From: Sulfidibacter corallicola
Lineage (GTDB): Bacteria; Acidobacteriota; Holophagae; Acanthopleuribacterales; Acanthopleuribacteraceae
DNA length: 64,000 nt
Direction: 5' to 3'
NCBI RefSeq assembly: GCF_017498545.1
Contig: NZ_CP071793.1
Span: forward strand, 4,427,001-4,491,000
The notes under the pieces are model-generated. The model was not told where the DNA came from and did no database searches. It worked only from the letters and a program-made list of their open reading frames with translations. How positions within the stretch are numbered: the stretch's first letter is position 1; every line of letters starts with the position of its first letter. Below, in pieces: positions 43,608-54,200 of this stretch. The translations under genes were made by a program, and so were the position numbers.

Positions 43608-46260
43608 ACCATCTCCTGGAACTCATTTATCGGAAGGTCGCCGAACATAAATTGACCAAAACCGAGGCGTTGGGGCTGATCGAAGGGATGAGGGGCACCG
43701 CGTCCGCTCGGCTGCATCCGCTCATCCACCGCAACACCTCCGATTTCTCGGGACAACGCTTCTCCGCCACCTTCACCGGTCATGAGTTTTTCCTGCGGGA
43801 CCACGTGGTCAAGGGACAAAAGGTGATGCCCGCGGTGGCCTTCCTCGAAATGGCCCGCGCCGCGCTGGCCTGTTCAGCCGGTTTCCCCGAGCCATCAAGG
43901 GCTTCCGCGATTCGCCTGCGCCATACGGTCTGGATTCGCCCGCTGATCGTCGATCAAGCGCCCAAAGACATCCATATCCGGTTGGACGTGGAACAGGAGC
44001 GGATTCACTTCCAAATCTACGCCGAACCGGAGCAGGCCGGCGACGAACCCGTTGTGTACTGCCAGGGCGTCGGCAGCGTTGGCGAGAGCGGCGACCCGGT
44101 TTTTCCCGACCTTCAGGCTCTGCGAACCGACATCAACCACGTCGCGCTGAACGCGGACCAGTGTTACGAGGCCTTCAGCAAGGTGGGCATCGAATATGGG
44201 CCCGGTCAGCGAGGCATAGAAACCGTCTACACGTCGGACAATCAGGTCTTGGCCAAATTGACACTGCCCCACAGCGTCAGTTCCCAGAACGATTTTCTGC
44301 TGCATCCCAGCACGATGGATGCTGCCCTGCAAGCCGTGATCGCCATGAACATGGGCGCGACAGGAACGCATGCGAAACCCTCGCTCCCGTTCTCGCTGGA
44401 CGAGTTTGCCGCGATCGGCGGCTGTACCCCCGCCATGTGGGCCTGGATCAGACATGCAAAGCCTTGTAAATGCAAGGAATGTACGCCCCAACGCGACGTT
44501 TCGCAAACGCGGCGGGGCGACGTCAAGTTGGACATCGACGTGTTCAACGACCAAGGCGAAGTCTGCGCCCGCTTCAAAGGCCTGTCGTCTCGGGTCCTGG
44601 AAGCGCGACGCGAAGCGCCTCCGACCGAGGGTTTGACGCTGCTCGAACCGGTGTGGTCGCCGATCTCGCTTCAAAGGGAACCGATCGTCGATCAACGGGT
44701 CCTCATCCTGGGTGGTACCCAAACCCAAATTGCGGCCGTGCGCAGCATGTACCCCGATGCCGGGCATTTCGCGCTAGGTACCGAGAACATCTCGGCGATC
44801 GCCGCCCGATTGAAGGGTCCCATCGATCACTTGGTTTGGATCGCGCCCGATCGCCAGGTGTCCACTGTCACCGAGGAATCGGTGGTCGAAGCACAAGAAA
44901 TCGGTGTACTTCAGGTTTTTCGGATCATCAAAGCCCTGTTCACCCTGAATTACGGTGTCAAGGAATTGACCTGGACGTTGATCACCACCCAAAGCGTTGC
45001 CGTTGCAGATACCGACCACCTGAACCCGACCCATTCAGGCATTCATGGCCTGGCAGGCTCACTTGCCAAGGAATACCCACATTGGCGGATTCGTCTCCTG
45101 GACATGGAAGCAGACCGGGCCTGGCCCGTCGAAGCCATGTTCCGCGTATCCCCCAACGATCAGGGCGACGCCGTGGCCCGGCGCGGCGAACAATGGTACG
45201 CCCAGCAATTACTTCCCGTCGATGACAAGCCTGCAAGCCAATCGCCGTACCGCACCAGAGGGGTGTATGTGGTCATCGGCGGTGCCGGAGGCATCGGCGC
45301 CGTTTGGAGTCGCTCGGTCGTTGGATTGTACGACGCTCGAGTGATCTGGATCGGTCGCCGCGCCGAGAGCGACTTGGGACCAGCGCAGCGCGAGGCCTTA
45401 TCCCACCCGAATCTGACCTACATTCGAGCCGACGCCACCGACAAAGCGTCCCTGCAACAGGCCCGCGATCAAATCAAAGCCAAACATGGCCGCATCCACG
45501 GCGTGATCCATTCCGCCCTGGTTTTGCAGGACCGCAGCCTGGCCAAGATGGAAGAGGGCCCTTTTCGCCGAAGTCTGGCGGCAAAGGTCGATATCAGCGT
45601 CAGGCTCGCCCAGGTCTTTTGTGCCGAACCTCTGGATTTCCTGGTGTTCTTCTCTTCCATGAACGCCTTCGCCAAAGCCGCGGGTCAAAGCAACTACGCC
45701 GCGGGCTGCACCTTCAAGGATGCCTTCGCCCATCGACTCGCCCGAGAATGTGCCACCACGGTCAAAATCATGAATTGGGGTTTTTGGGGCAGCGTAGGCG
45801 TTGCCGCCGATGCGGCCCACAACCAACGCATGGCCTCCGTCGGAGTTGGGTCGATCGAGCCTGACGAGGGCATGGCCACGCTTGAAAAACTGCTCCAATC
45901 GCCCTTGCCTCAAATGGCGGTGTTCAAAGCGGTCGCGCCTCGAGTCGAAGAGGCGCCCGAAGCGCCGCAGCACATCGAGTCGGGTCCTTCTCTGGTTGAA
46001 AAAAGTAGGGCCTACTTCAGATCGTTCATCGCCGAAGCTCTCAAGATCCCACCCAACCGGATCGATCCTTCGAAACCCCTGGAAAACTATGGCTTGGATT
46101 CCATCCTTGCCGTTCAACTAACCAATGGATTGAGCAAACACTTCGACAACCTCAGCAGTACCTTGTTTTTCGAGGTTCCGACCATCGACGCGCTGGTCGA
46201 AGAAATGATGAGAACCCAGAAAGAGGCATTGATCCGCCGAGTGGGTTTCGAAGCATCGAC
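43604..46260 (+). other. Module M10, second half: docking helix-DH-KR-ACP
   Basis: The N-terminus (about 30 residues, ELIYRKVAEHKLTKTEALGL) looks like the matching docking helix. The DH has both motifs (His67 in HVVKGQKVMP, Asp239 in HPSTMDAAL). The KR has IGGAGGIG and Tyr698 in YAAGCTF, with the B-type Asp kept (LVLQD). The ACP has Ser833 in YGLDSILA. The predicted product is an unbranched alpha,beta-alkene (C19=C20 in phorboxazole numbering). The DH tail carries an unusual short cysteine cluster at bases 44465-44482. Confidence 0.92.
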
Positions 46261-49200
46261 CCCGCAACCGGAGCAGGTCAAACAGAGCCCGCCTGCACCC
46301 AAAACGTTCAAGAGGCCCCAAAGGCGCGCCACAGCAACCCAGGCGCCGCGCACGACGTCGAAGGACGTGGCGATTATCGGCCTCACCGGCCGCTTCCCCC
46401 AAGCCGACGATCTCGAAACCTTTTGGGACAACCTGGTGCACGGGAAAGACTGTATCGAGGAAATTCCCAAAGACCGCTGGGACGCCGCCGCCTACAACCA
46501 AGACGAACAAGAGCCCGGCACGTCCTACAGCAAGTGGGGCGGGTTCCTCAGCGACGTGGACGGATTCGATCCGCTTTTCTTCAATATCTCCCCGAGGGAA
46601 GCCCAGGTCATGGATCCCAAGGAACGTCTGTTTCTGGAGACCGTTTGGAACCTGTTGGAAGGCCGAGGGTACACGCGACAGATCCTTGCCGACCGGTACG
46701 CCAAACGGGTCGGCGTGTACGTCGGCGCCATGTACCAGCAGTATCACGCGTTCGACGCCGATCTCGTCACCGAGTCGGTGGTGTCGCTCTCGTCCTATGG
46801 TTCGATCGCCAATCGGGTTTCCCATTTTTTCGATTTTCAGGGGCCCAGCATCGCGATCGACACCATGTGTTCCTCCTCGCTGACAGCCGTCAAGATGGCC
46901 TATGAAAGCCTGCTCAACGGGGAATGCAAACTGGCCATCGCCGGCGGCGTGAACCTCTCGATTCACCCTAAAAAGTACATTGGCCTCAGCGCCTCGGGCA
47001 TGATCGGCAGCCATCCTCAAAGCAGGAGCTTTTCCGACGGCGACGGGTACCTGCCCGCCGAAGCGGTCGGTGCCGTGCTCTTGAAACCCCTTGCCCAAGC
47101 GGTGGAAGACGGCGATGCCATCTTGGCGGTCATCAAATCCGTCACCGCCAACCACGGCGGTGCCGGCACGGGCTACTCCATCCCCAACCCCCAGGCCCAG
47201 ATCCAACTCATGCGGGACAATTTCGAAAAAGCCGGAATCGACCCGCGCACCATCAGCTACCTGGAATCGGCCGTCAACGGTTCTCCGTTGGGCGATCCCA
47301 TCGAGATCAACGCCTTGAACCGGTTTTTTGGAGAAGCCACCTCGGATCGAGGCTTTTGCGCCATTGGTGCCGTCAAAGCCAACATCGGCCATGCCGAAGC
47401 CGCTTCGGGCATCTCTCAGCTCGCCAAGGTGGTGCTGCAACTGCAACACCGGCAATTCGCACCGTCCCTGGACGAAACGCCGCGCAACCCCAAGATCCGT
47501 TTGGACGACTCTCCGTTTTACCTCCCACCCCGAGAGGCCACGGCTTGGGAACAGCCGGTTTTGGAAATCGACGGGCAGATGCGGGCGATTCCCAGAAGAG
47601 TGGCGATCAGTTCCTTCGGGGCCGCGGGCGCCAACGCCCACTTGATCGTCGAGGAATACGCGCAACCCGTGCCCGAAAACGAACCGGGTGCACAAGGACA
47701 GGCCCATGTCATCCCGCTATCCGCAAACGCGGAAGACCGCCTGCCGGTCATGTGCGCGAACCTGTTGGATGCGATCCGTTCCGACCCCAAACCGATTGCC
47801 GACATTGCCTACACGCTTCAACTTCACCGTGAGGCCATGGCCTATCGCTTGGCCTTCGTGGTCGAAGACATGGAAGAGCTGGTGCTTGGCTTGGAGCAGG
47901 TCGTCGCCCAAGTCGATCACCAGGTCCCGATGTTTCGCGGCAATACGGAGGATTTTTCCAATAACTTGCTTTCAGGCGAGACCGGCAAGGCGGTGCTGCA
48001 ATCGATTATGGCGGAGCCCAACCTCGCAAAAGCGGCCGACTTCTGGACCCATGGCGGCCACATCCCGTGGACGGCGTTTCATGAAGGAGAAAACCGGCGC
48101 CCCGTTGCACTACCAACTTATCCCTTTGCCAAGCGGCGCTACTGGATCCCGGCAGTGGGCGCCACTTCGGTCGACGAGCCGCAGCAGGGTCGGGCGACGA
48201 AAGACTGGAGCGATTGGCTTCGACGCACGGCGGGCGACCTTCTCCAAATCGACGACATGCCCACGCGCAAGAGCCTCGACACCCTGGGCTTCGGTTCGCT
48301 GGACGGCGTTCAGTTGAAATCGGCGTTTGAGCGCGAGTTCGGCGTCACCGCACCCATCGCACTGTTCCAAGGTGCTCAAACCATCGAACAAATCACCCTC
48401 GCGCTGGAAAAAGTCGCTCCGTTCGAGCAGACCTTCACACCGTCTGCCGTCGCCGATTCCGAGATCCTGCCCGTGATCGTTCCCAACCCTTCCGAACGCT
48501 ATCAACCCTTCCCCTTGAGCGATATTCAGGAATCCTATTTGATCGGTCGCAAGCTCGGCGACAAAGAGGACGCCGTCGGCTGCCACATTTATCTGGAGCT
48601 GGAAGCAACGCAACCTTTGGATCTGTTCCGTTTGAACGCGGCCTGGAAGCGTCTCGTGCAGGATCACGACATGTTGCGCACGGTGATTCTGCCCGACGGC
48701 CGCCAACAGGTCCTGGAGGACACGCCGCCCTATGAGTTCAAGGTTCTGGATCTCAGAAGGAAAACCGCGGAGGAACGCTCGGCCTCGTTACAGAAGCTGA
48801 GAAACGATCTTTCCCACAAGGTTTATGAAACCGACCAATGGCCGCTGTTCGACATCCGAATCAGTATCTGCCCGCAAAGAAAAACCGTCGTTCATTTCAG
48901 TATCGATGAACTCCTGCTGGATTGGTCCGGCATCGACATGTTGTTCGCCCAGTGGCAGGCCTACTATCGGGAGCCCGCAACGCAACGGCGGCAACCGCAA
49001 GTCACTTTCCGCGACTACATGGTCGCCGTCAAAAAATTCGAGGCATCCCAGCGCTATCAGCAGGATCTGGAATACTGGTTGACCAAATTGGACGGCATGC
49101 CCGGTGCGCCACAGTTTCCCAGACAAGAACCTTCCGAATCCCGGAACCATCGCCGCGCCAAACTGGAAGCAAGCCTCGATCAAGCACAATGGCGCGCACT

Positions 49201-51208
49201 CAAGGAAAAGGCGCAGGCCCTGAAGGTCTCGCCGACGACGCTGCTGCTGTGCGTGTTCACCGAGGTCCTGCGTATCTGGAACGACGGCAACCCCTTCTCC
49301 CTGATCATGACCTATTTCAACCGCCTCGCCCTTCATCCCGACTTGAATCAGGTGCTCGGCCCATTCATTTCCACAAACCTCTTTCGGGTGGACGACCCTG
49401 GCGACCGCGACCTGGCGGACATCTTCCGAGACACCCAAACCAGTCTGTGGGAAGATTTGGACCACGGCAATGTCAGTGGCATTCGGGTGTTGCGGGAGCT
49501 GAAGAAGCGGAAAAAAATTCCGAACGACCTGTCCCTGCCGGTCGTCTTCACCTCCCTGTTGGGCCAGGAACGCGAACCCCAGAACGTTGGTTTTTTTGCG
49601 GACCTCGCCTATTCGGTCACCCAAACTCCGCAGGTCTACCTGGATCACCAGGTCCATGAACGCGATGGCGCGCTTCATTTCAATTGGGACGTCGTCAAAG
49701 GCACCTTCGCACCGGGCGTGATGGACGCGCTGTTTTCCGATTATTGTGCCGTACTTCAGCGGTTGGCTGCGCACCCCGAACAATGCCACGACGGTTCCTG
49801 GCGCTCCGCCGTCAAGCAAACGACCGCCAAGGTACCGATCCACCTGCTGAAAGCCCAACCGGATCGTGCATTCGAGCCCTTTCCCCAAACGGATCAGCAA
49901 CAGGCCTACGCATACGGTCGCAGCAAATACGCCGGTAACATCAGCTCCCAGGTTTACATGGACTTCGAAGCGGAGGACCTGGATGTGGCACGCCTGGAAA
50001 ACGCGTGGCGAAAGGTGATGGAAACCCACGACATGTTGCGCGTGGTCGTCCAGGCCGACGGCACCCAGCAGGTCTTGAAAGATCCACGCCCCTACGCGAT
50101 TCGCGTCGAAGATTTTCGGGGCGAGAAGCCTGCCGAGGTGCTGCGCCAATGTGCAGCGGTGCGCCACGCCATGATGGCGAACATCACGCCGCTCGGCGCG
50201 TGGCCGTACTTCGACATCGCCGTATCGCGATTGGACGAATCGAAGTGCCGCGTTCACTTCAGCATCGATATGATCATCGCCGACGGGACCAGTATCAACA
50301 TGCTGGCCGAAGCGTTGTTTCACCACTACGAACATCCCGACGCGCCTATCAAGAAGCCCTCGATTTCGTTTCGAGACTACGTAATGTACCTGCAACACTA
50401 CCGAAACACCGAGGGCTTTCGAAAAAGTACACATTACTGGCGCGACAAATTCGCCGACATCCCGCCAGGACCGGATTTACCCGCCTTCGAGGGGGTCTCG
50501 ATCAAGGGCACGGAGCGTTTCGAAGGCGTTCTGGAGGATTGGTTCAGCATCAAACGAAAGGCCGAGGGTTTGCAGGTTTCGCCCGGCATGGTGTTGCTGG
50601 CGGTTTACGCCGAAGTCCTCGCTGCCTGGTCGGACCGCAAACCGTTTTCGCTGGTGGTCCCCTGCTGGAAACGGCTCGCACTGCACCCCGAGTTGGACGA
50701 GGTCGTGGGCGATTTTACCGCCATGAGCTGGGTCACCGCCGACCTGGAGGCAAAACCCTTCGAAGAGAAAGTGCGCGGTTACCACGAGGCTTTGGAACGC
50801 GACCTTTCCCACCAGGCCGTCAGCGGATTGAGCGTGTTGCGAAGGGTTGCCATGAAGCATCGCAACAAATCGCTCGGCTTCCCGGTGGTGTTCACCAACC
50901 TGGCCAAGCCGACCCGGCTCCAACTCCCGCCCGGCTTGACGTTCGGTGAATTCTTAAGTCAAACCTCCCAGGTCCATATCGACTGCATCAGCTTGGAAGA
51001 AGGCGGTCAGCTCAACCTGCATTGGGACGTGGCCAAAGGGTTGTATCCGCCAGGCATGATCGCGGAGATGTTCCGGGGATATCAGCGCGTTTTGGATGCG
51101 TTGACGGATGCCGGGAATTGGCGCAAGACGAACTTTGATGCATTCATCGGCGCACGGCCAAGCGAGGTCGGGGTCGCGGTCGCCAATGCCATGGAGAAAG
51201 TCTTATGA
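43604..51208 (+). CDS. Trans-AT PKS/NRPS, second gene: docking-DH-KR-ACP-KS0-ACP-Cyc-Cyc
   Basis: This 2,534-residue protein completes the module begun by the KS at the end of the preceding gene. Order: N-terminal docking helix (about residues 1-30), DH (His67, Asp239), KR (Tyr698), ACP (Ser833), KS0 (Cys1089 kept, Ala1223 where the catalytic His belongs), ACP (Ser1565), then two heterocyclization domains (DxxxxD at residues 1768/1773 and 2222/2227). It should dehydrate and reduce to an alkene, pass the chain on without extension, then condense it with serine loaded on the next protein. The ATG overlaps the previous stop and no strong Shine-Dalgarno is seen upstream, so coupled re-initiation is likely. 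The stop overlaps the next start, also by ATGA. Confidence 0.97.
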   Translation: MNHLLELIYRKVAEHKLTKTEALGLIEGMRGTASARLHPLIHRNTSDFSGQRFSATFTGHEFFLRDHVVKGQKVMPAVAFLEMARAALACSAGFPEPSRASAIRLRHTVWIRPLIVDQAPKDIHIRLDVEQERIHFQIYAEPEQAGDEPVVYCQGVGSVGESGDPVFPDLQALRTDINHVALNADQCYEAFSKVGIEYGPGQRGIETVYTSDNQVLAKLTLPHSVSSQNDFLLHPSTMDAALQAVIAMNMGATGTHAKPSLPFSLDEFAAIGGCTPAMWAWIRHAKPCKCKECTPQRDVSQTRRGDVKLDIDVFNDQGEVCARFKGLSSRVLEARREAPPTEGLTLLEPVWSPISLQREPIVDQRVLILGGTQTQIAAVRSMYPDAGHFALGTENISAIAARLKGPIDHLVWIAPDRQVSTVTEESVVEAQEIGVLQVFRIIKALFTLNYGVKELTWTLITTQSVAVADTDHLNPTHSGIHGLAGSLAKEYPHWRIRLLDMEADRAWPVEAMFRVSPNDQGDAVARRGEQWYAQQLLPVDDKPASQSPYRTRGVYVVIGGAGGIGAVWSRSVVGLYDARVIWIGRRAESDLGPAQREALSHPNLTYIRADATDKASLQQARDQIKAKHGRIHGVIHSALVLQDRSLAKMEEGPFRRSLAAKVDISVRLAQVFCAEPLDFLVFFSSMNAFAKAAGQSNYAAGCTFKDAFAHRLARECATTVKIMNWGFWGSVGVAADAAHNQRMASVGVGSIEPDEGMATLEKLLQSPLPQMAVFKAVAPRVEEAPEAPQHIESGPSLVEKSRAYFRSFIAEALKIPPNRIDPSKPLENYGLDSILAVQLTNGLSKHFDNLSSTLFFEVPTIDALVEEMMRTQKEALIRRVGFEASTPQPEQVKQSPPAPKTFKRPQRRATATQAPRTTSKDVAIIGLTGRFPQADDLETFWDNLVHGKDCIEEIPKDRWDAAAYNQDEQEPGTSYSKWGGFLSDVDGFDPLFFNISPREAQVMDPKERLFLETVWNLLEGRGYTRQILADRYAKRVGVYVGAMYQQYHAFDADLVTESVVSLSSYGSIANRVSHFFDFQGPSIAIDTMCSSSLTAVKMAYESLLNGECKLAIAGGVNLSIHPKKYIGLSASGMIGSHPQSRSFSDGDGYLPAEAVGAVLLKPLAQAVEDGDAILAVIKSVTANHGGAGTGYSIPNPQAQIQLMRDNFEKAGIDPRTISYLESAVNGSPLGDPIEINALNRFFGEATSDRGFCAIGAVKANIGHAEAASGISQLAKVVLQLQHRQFAPSLDETPRNPKIRLDDSPFYLPPREATAWEQPVLEIDGQMRAIPRRVAISSFGAAGANAHLIVEEYAQPVPENEPGAQGQAHVIPLSANAEDRLPVMCANLLDAIRSDPKPIADIAYTLQLHREAMAYRLAFVVEDMEELVLGLEQVVAQVDHQVPMFRGNTEDFSNNLLSGETGKAVLQSIMAEPNLAKAADFWTHGGHIPWTAFHEGENRRPVALPTYPFAKRRYWIPAVGATSVDEPQQGRATKDWSDWLRRTAGDLLQIDDMPTRKSLDTLGFGSLDGVQLKSAFEREFGVTAPIALFQGAQTIEQITLALEKVAPFEQTFTPSAVADSEILPVIVPNPSERYQPFPLSDIQESYLIGRKLGDKEDAVGCHIYLELEATQPLDLFRLNAAWKRLVQDHDMLRTVILPDGRQQVLEDTPPYEFKVLDLRRKTAEERSASLQKLRNDLSHKVYETDQWPLFDIRISICPQRKTVVHFSIDELLLDWSGIDMLFAQWQAYYREPATQRRQPQVTFRDYMVAVKKFEASQRYQQDLEYWLTKLDGMPGAPQFPRQEPSESRNHRRAKLEASLDQAQWRALKEKAQALKVSPTTLLLCVFTEVLRIWNDGNPFSLIMTYFNRLALHPDLNQVLGPFISTNLFRVDDPGDRDLADIFRDTQTSLWEDLDHGNVSGIRVLRELKKRKKIPNDLSLPVVFTSLLGQEREPQNVGFFADLAYSVTQTPQVYLDHQVHERDGALHFNWDVVKGTFAPGVMDALFSDYCAVLQRLAAHPEQCHDGSWRSAVKQTTAKVPIHLLKAQPDRAFEPFPQTDQQQAYAYGRSKYAGNISSQVYMDFEAEDLDVARLENAWRKVMETHDMLRVVVQADGTQQVLKDPRPYAIRVEDFRGEKPAEVLRQCAAVRHAMMANITPLGAWPYFDIAVSRLDESKCRVHFSIDMIIADGTSINMLAEALFHHYEHPDAPIKKPSISFRDYVMYLQHYRNTEGFRKSTHYWRDKFADIPPGPDLPAFEGVSIKGTERFEGVLEDWFSIKRKAEGLQVSPGMVLLAVYAEVLAAWSDRKPFSLVVPCWKRLALHPELDEVVGDFTAMSWVTADLEAKPFEEKVRGYHEALERDLSHQAVSGLSVLRRVAMKHRNKSLGFPVVFTNLAKPTRLQLPPGLTFGEFLSQTSQVHIDCISLEEGGQLNLHWDVAKGLYPPGMIAEMFRGYQRVLDALTDAGNWRKTNFDAFIGARPSEVGVAVANAMEKVL
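46361..48420 (+). other. Module M11: non-elongating KS0 - ACP before the second oxazole
   Basis: The KS keeps Cys1089 (DTMCSSS), but the His motif reads ESAVNGSPLGD (Ala1223 at the His position). The PGEGVG segment has drifted to PAEAVG, further evidence of relaxed constraint. The carrier domain reads LGFGSLDG, with Gly instead of Asp before Ser1565. The chain should pass through unextended to the Cyc domains. This differs from the first oxazole, where an elongating KS-ACP (M4) precedes the Cyc pair. Confidence 0.9.
48491..51160 (+). other. Tandem heterocyclization domains Cyc3-Cyc4
   Basis: This is the second Cyc pair, paralogous to Cyc1-Cyc2. Cyc3 reads DELLLDWSG (Asp1768, Asp1773), with the Ser shifted as in Cyc1. 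Cyc4 reads DMIIADGTS (Asp2222, Asp2227, Ser2230), the full DxxxxDxxS as in Cyc2. The pair ends the protein, and its serine-loading A-PCP partner starts the next protein. Expected role: condensation with serine and oxazoline formation. Confidence 0.92.
51193..51196 (+). promoter_or_regulatory. Ribosome binding site of the third gene
   Basis: GGAG lies inside the last codons of the second gene, eight bases before the ATG at 51205. It supports that start and translational coupling through the ATGA overlap. The second gene has no comparable site. Confidence 0.7.
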
Positions 51209-54200
51209 ACAAGAGCACCGACCATTCCCTCATCGAGAAGACCCAAGTCCTCACCACCCTGCACCACCTGGTCGAAGAGCGGGCTGCGCGCGCGCCGCAG
51301 GACGTCGCCCTCCGGTTTGAAGGTGAGTCGCTCACCTTTTTCGAACTCAACCGGCGCGCCAACCAGGTCGCCCATTTCCTGCGCGGCTTGGGCATGGGTC
51401 CCGACAAGATCATCGGCGTGGTCATGGAGCGTTCGTTCGAGCTGACCACGGCGTTGCTCGGGGTCTTGAAGTCCGGCGGCGCTTGGCTGCCCTTGGACCC
51501 GGACTACCCCGAACAGCGCATGAACTTCATCCTCGACGACGCCGGATCGACGGCCGTGCTGACGCAAGCCAAACACGAGGAGCTGCTGCGTTCCTTCGAC
51601 GGTACGGTTTTGAGCCTTGATCGGGAGTGGCACTATGTGGCGGAAGAGTCCGACGCGAACCCGAGCCCGATGGCCATGCCTCACCATTTGGCCTATGTCA
51701 TCTACACCTCGGGCTCTACGGGCCAACCCAAAGGGTGCATGATCCCCCACCAGGCGATTTGTAACCGGCTGATCTGGATGCGCGACGCCTACCAGATCAC
51801 CGACCAAGACCGGATTTTACAGAAAACGCCCTACACCTTCGACGTCTCGGTCTGGGAACTGTTTTTGCCGTTGCTGGCAGGCGCCTGTCAGATCGTCGCC
51901 AAACCCGACGGTCACCGGGACGCGCATTATCTGGTGGACTTGATCAATGCCGAGCGCGCGACGGTGTGCCACTTCGTGCCTTCGATGCTGCGCTTCTTCC
52001 TGGGACAAGCCCAAGCGCACACCTGTCGCACCTTGCGCCATGTGTTCGCCAGCGGCGAAGCGCTGCCCTACGACCTGACGCGTCGCTGGATGGAAACGAT
52101 GCCGGCGAAACTGCACAACCTCTACGGGCCCACGGAAGCCGCGGTCGACGTGAGCTTTTGGGAATGCGAGATGCGCACGGACCGGAAAATCCCCATCGGG
52201 CGCGCGATTCAAAATATCGAACTCTATATTCTGGACGACGATCTGAGACCGGTTCCGGACGGCGAAGCGGGTGAACTGCACATCGGCGGCATCGGCTTGG
52301 CGCGGGGCTATTTGAACCGGCCCGAGCTGACTCAAAAGACGTTCGTCGCCCACCCGTTTTCGAACGATCCCGAGGCGCGCCTGTACAAAACCGGCGATAA
52401 AGCGCGCTTTCTGGAAGACGGGAACATCGAGTATCTGGGCCGCTTCGACACGCAAATCAAGCTGCGCGGTTTTCGCATCGAGCTGGGCGAAATCGAGGCG
52501 GTTCTGCGAAGCCATCAAGCCGTGAAGGACGCCGCCGTCGCCGTCCAAAGTCAGGACGATCCCCGACTCGTCGCTTACCTGGACGCGGAAGACGTCACGG
52601 CCGGACAGATCAAACAGTTCGTCAAAGACCGACTGCCTGAATACATGGTTCCCAACCAAGTCGCGTTTCTGGACGAATTACCGGTTTCCCGCCACGGTAA
52701 GCTGGACCGCAAGGCCCTGCCGTGGCCGATTGCAAACGCCCAAAAGCAGCAACCGAACGAAACACCGGCCGCCAAACCCACCGCGACCTTCGAGAACGTG
52801 CTTGCCCATCTCCTGGGCGATTTCACGCGGCTGGTGATGGTGAACGACTTGAAGGGCGATGACGACTTGTTCGATGCCGGGGCCACGTCGTTGACCGTCG
52901 TGCTGATGGTCGAGCGGATCCAAACCCATTTCGGCGTCACCGTGCCGGTCGATGTGATCATGGATACGCCGACGGTCGCAGCCATGGCGCATTACGTGGC
53001 GGATAGGCTGGGAAGCGTACCCGAGGAAATCCCCCCACAGGAACGCCAGATAAGCGAGCCGCAATCCACCGAACTCGATTGGATTGATTTGGCGCCGGTT
53101 CACCTGCGGGATTCGGCCTTTAGGCGAGTCTCGATTCCTACCGGATTTTCCGCGCAATCCATCGACGCAGACCGGTTCGGCCGGTTTTTATCGCTCTTGA
53201 AACAGGGCCGTTTGGAAGCAAAACCCAAGTATATGTATGCCTCCGCCGGCGGCTTGAATCCCATCCAGACCTATCTGTTCGTCAAAGAAGACGGGGTAAA
53301 AGATCTGGATGCGGGCATTTATTATTACCACCCCATCAAGCACCGCCTGCATCTCATCCGATCGCAATCCGAATTCACGCCTTCGGCGTTTATGGCGTGT
53401 GATCGTGCGTCGTTCGCCCAGGCTGGGTTTGCGGTGTTCTTTATTGCCCAAATGGACGCCGTCAAGCCCGTCTATCAAGCGACGAGCCCGCTATTGGCGG
53501 TGCTCGAAGCCGGCTACATGGGCCAGTTGCTTGTCAGCCGCCAGGCCGATTTCGGGTTGGGTCTGCGCCCGGTGACCGGCGTTGCCTTCGATCGGATCGC
53601 GGCCCAGTTCGACCTGGAGTCGGGCCACCGCTTCATTCACTGTCTTCTGGCGGGAACGCCTGAGCAACGCCCATCAACCGAACCCATTTGGAACCTTGCA
53701 GATCACCTGCGTGCAAGCGGTAGCGCCTTTGAGGGCTCCTTTGCTTCGTTTTTGGACACGACCGAGGAGCCCCTCGCGTTCCTCACCACAGAGGATAAAG
53801 ATCGACTGATTGCGGAACAACGGCATATCAGAACATCGTTCCCGCAAACGACGATCGTTCCTTTGGAGAGCGAGACCATCGACCCCAAACGCTATGCCGC
53901 GCGCTCCTGCAAACGGGTGTACCTGGATCAACCCGTTCCCGCGGCCCACGTCGGCAAGCTCCTCGCGCTTTTGGGAAGCAAGACCCTTGACGGTCAAGCG
54001 CGTCATCTCTATCCCTCGATCACCGGAACCCACGATCTCGAGATCTACATGTACATCAAAGCGGGCGGGGTTGAAGGACTCGACCCCGGACTGTATCGCT
54101 ACGATCCCAGCCGGCACGCCCTGCACCGCATCACCAGGGAATTGTCGACCGCGATTAAGCTGTGCTACACCCCGTTTAATCGCCAACATGCCCAACAAGC

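Noticed and set aside
48788..50434. 548-codon open frame on the minus strand, and similar ones at 46118-47707, 3108-4610, 29826-31271, 35457-36914 and 7950-9194
   Set aside because: They lie wholly opposite well-defined Cyc, KS, KR and other domains, show no recognisable domain, and are the expected by-product of G+C-rich codon use.
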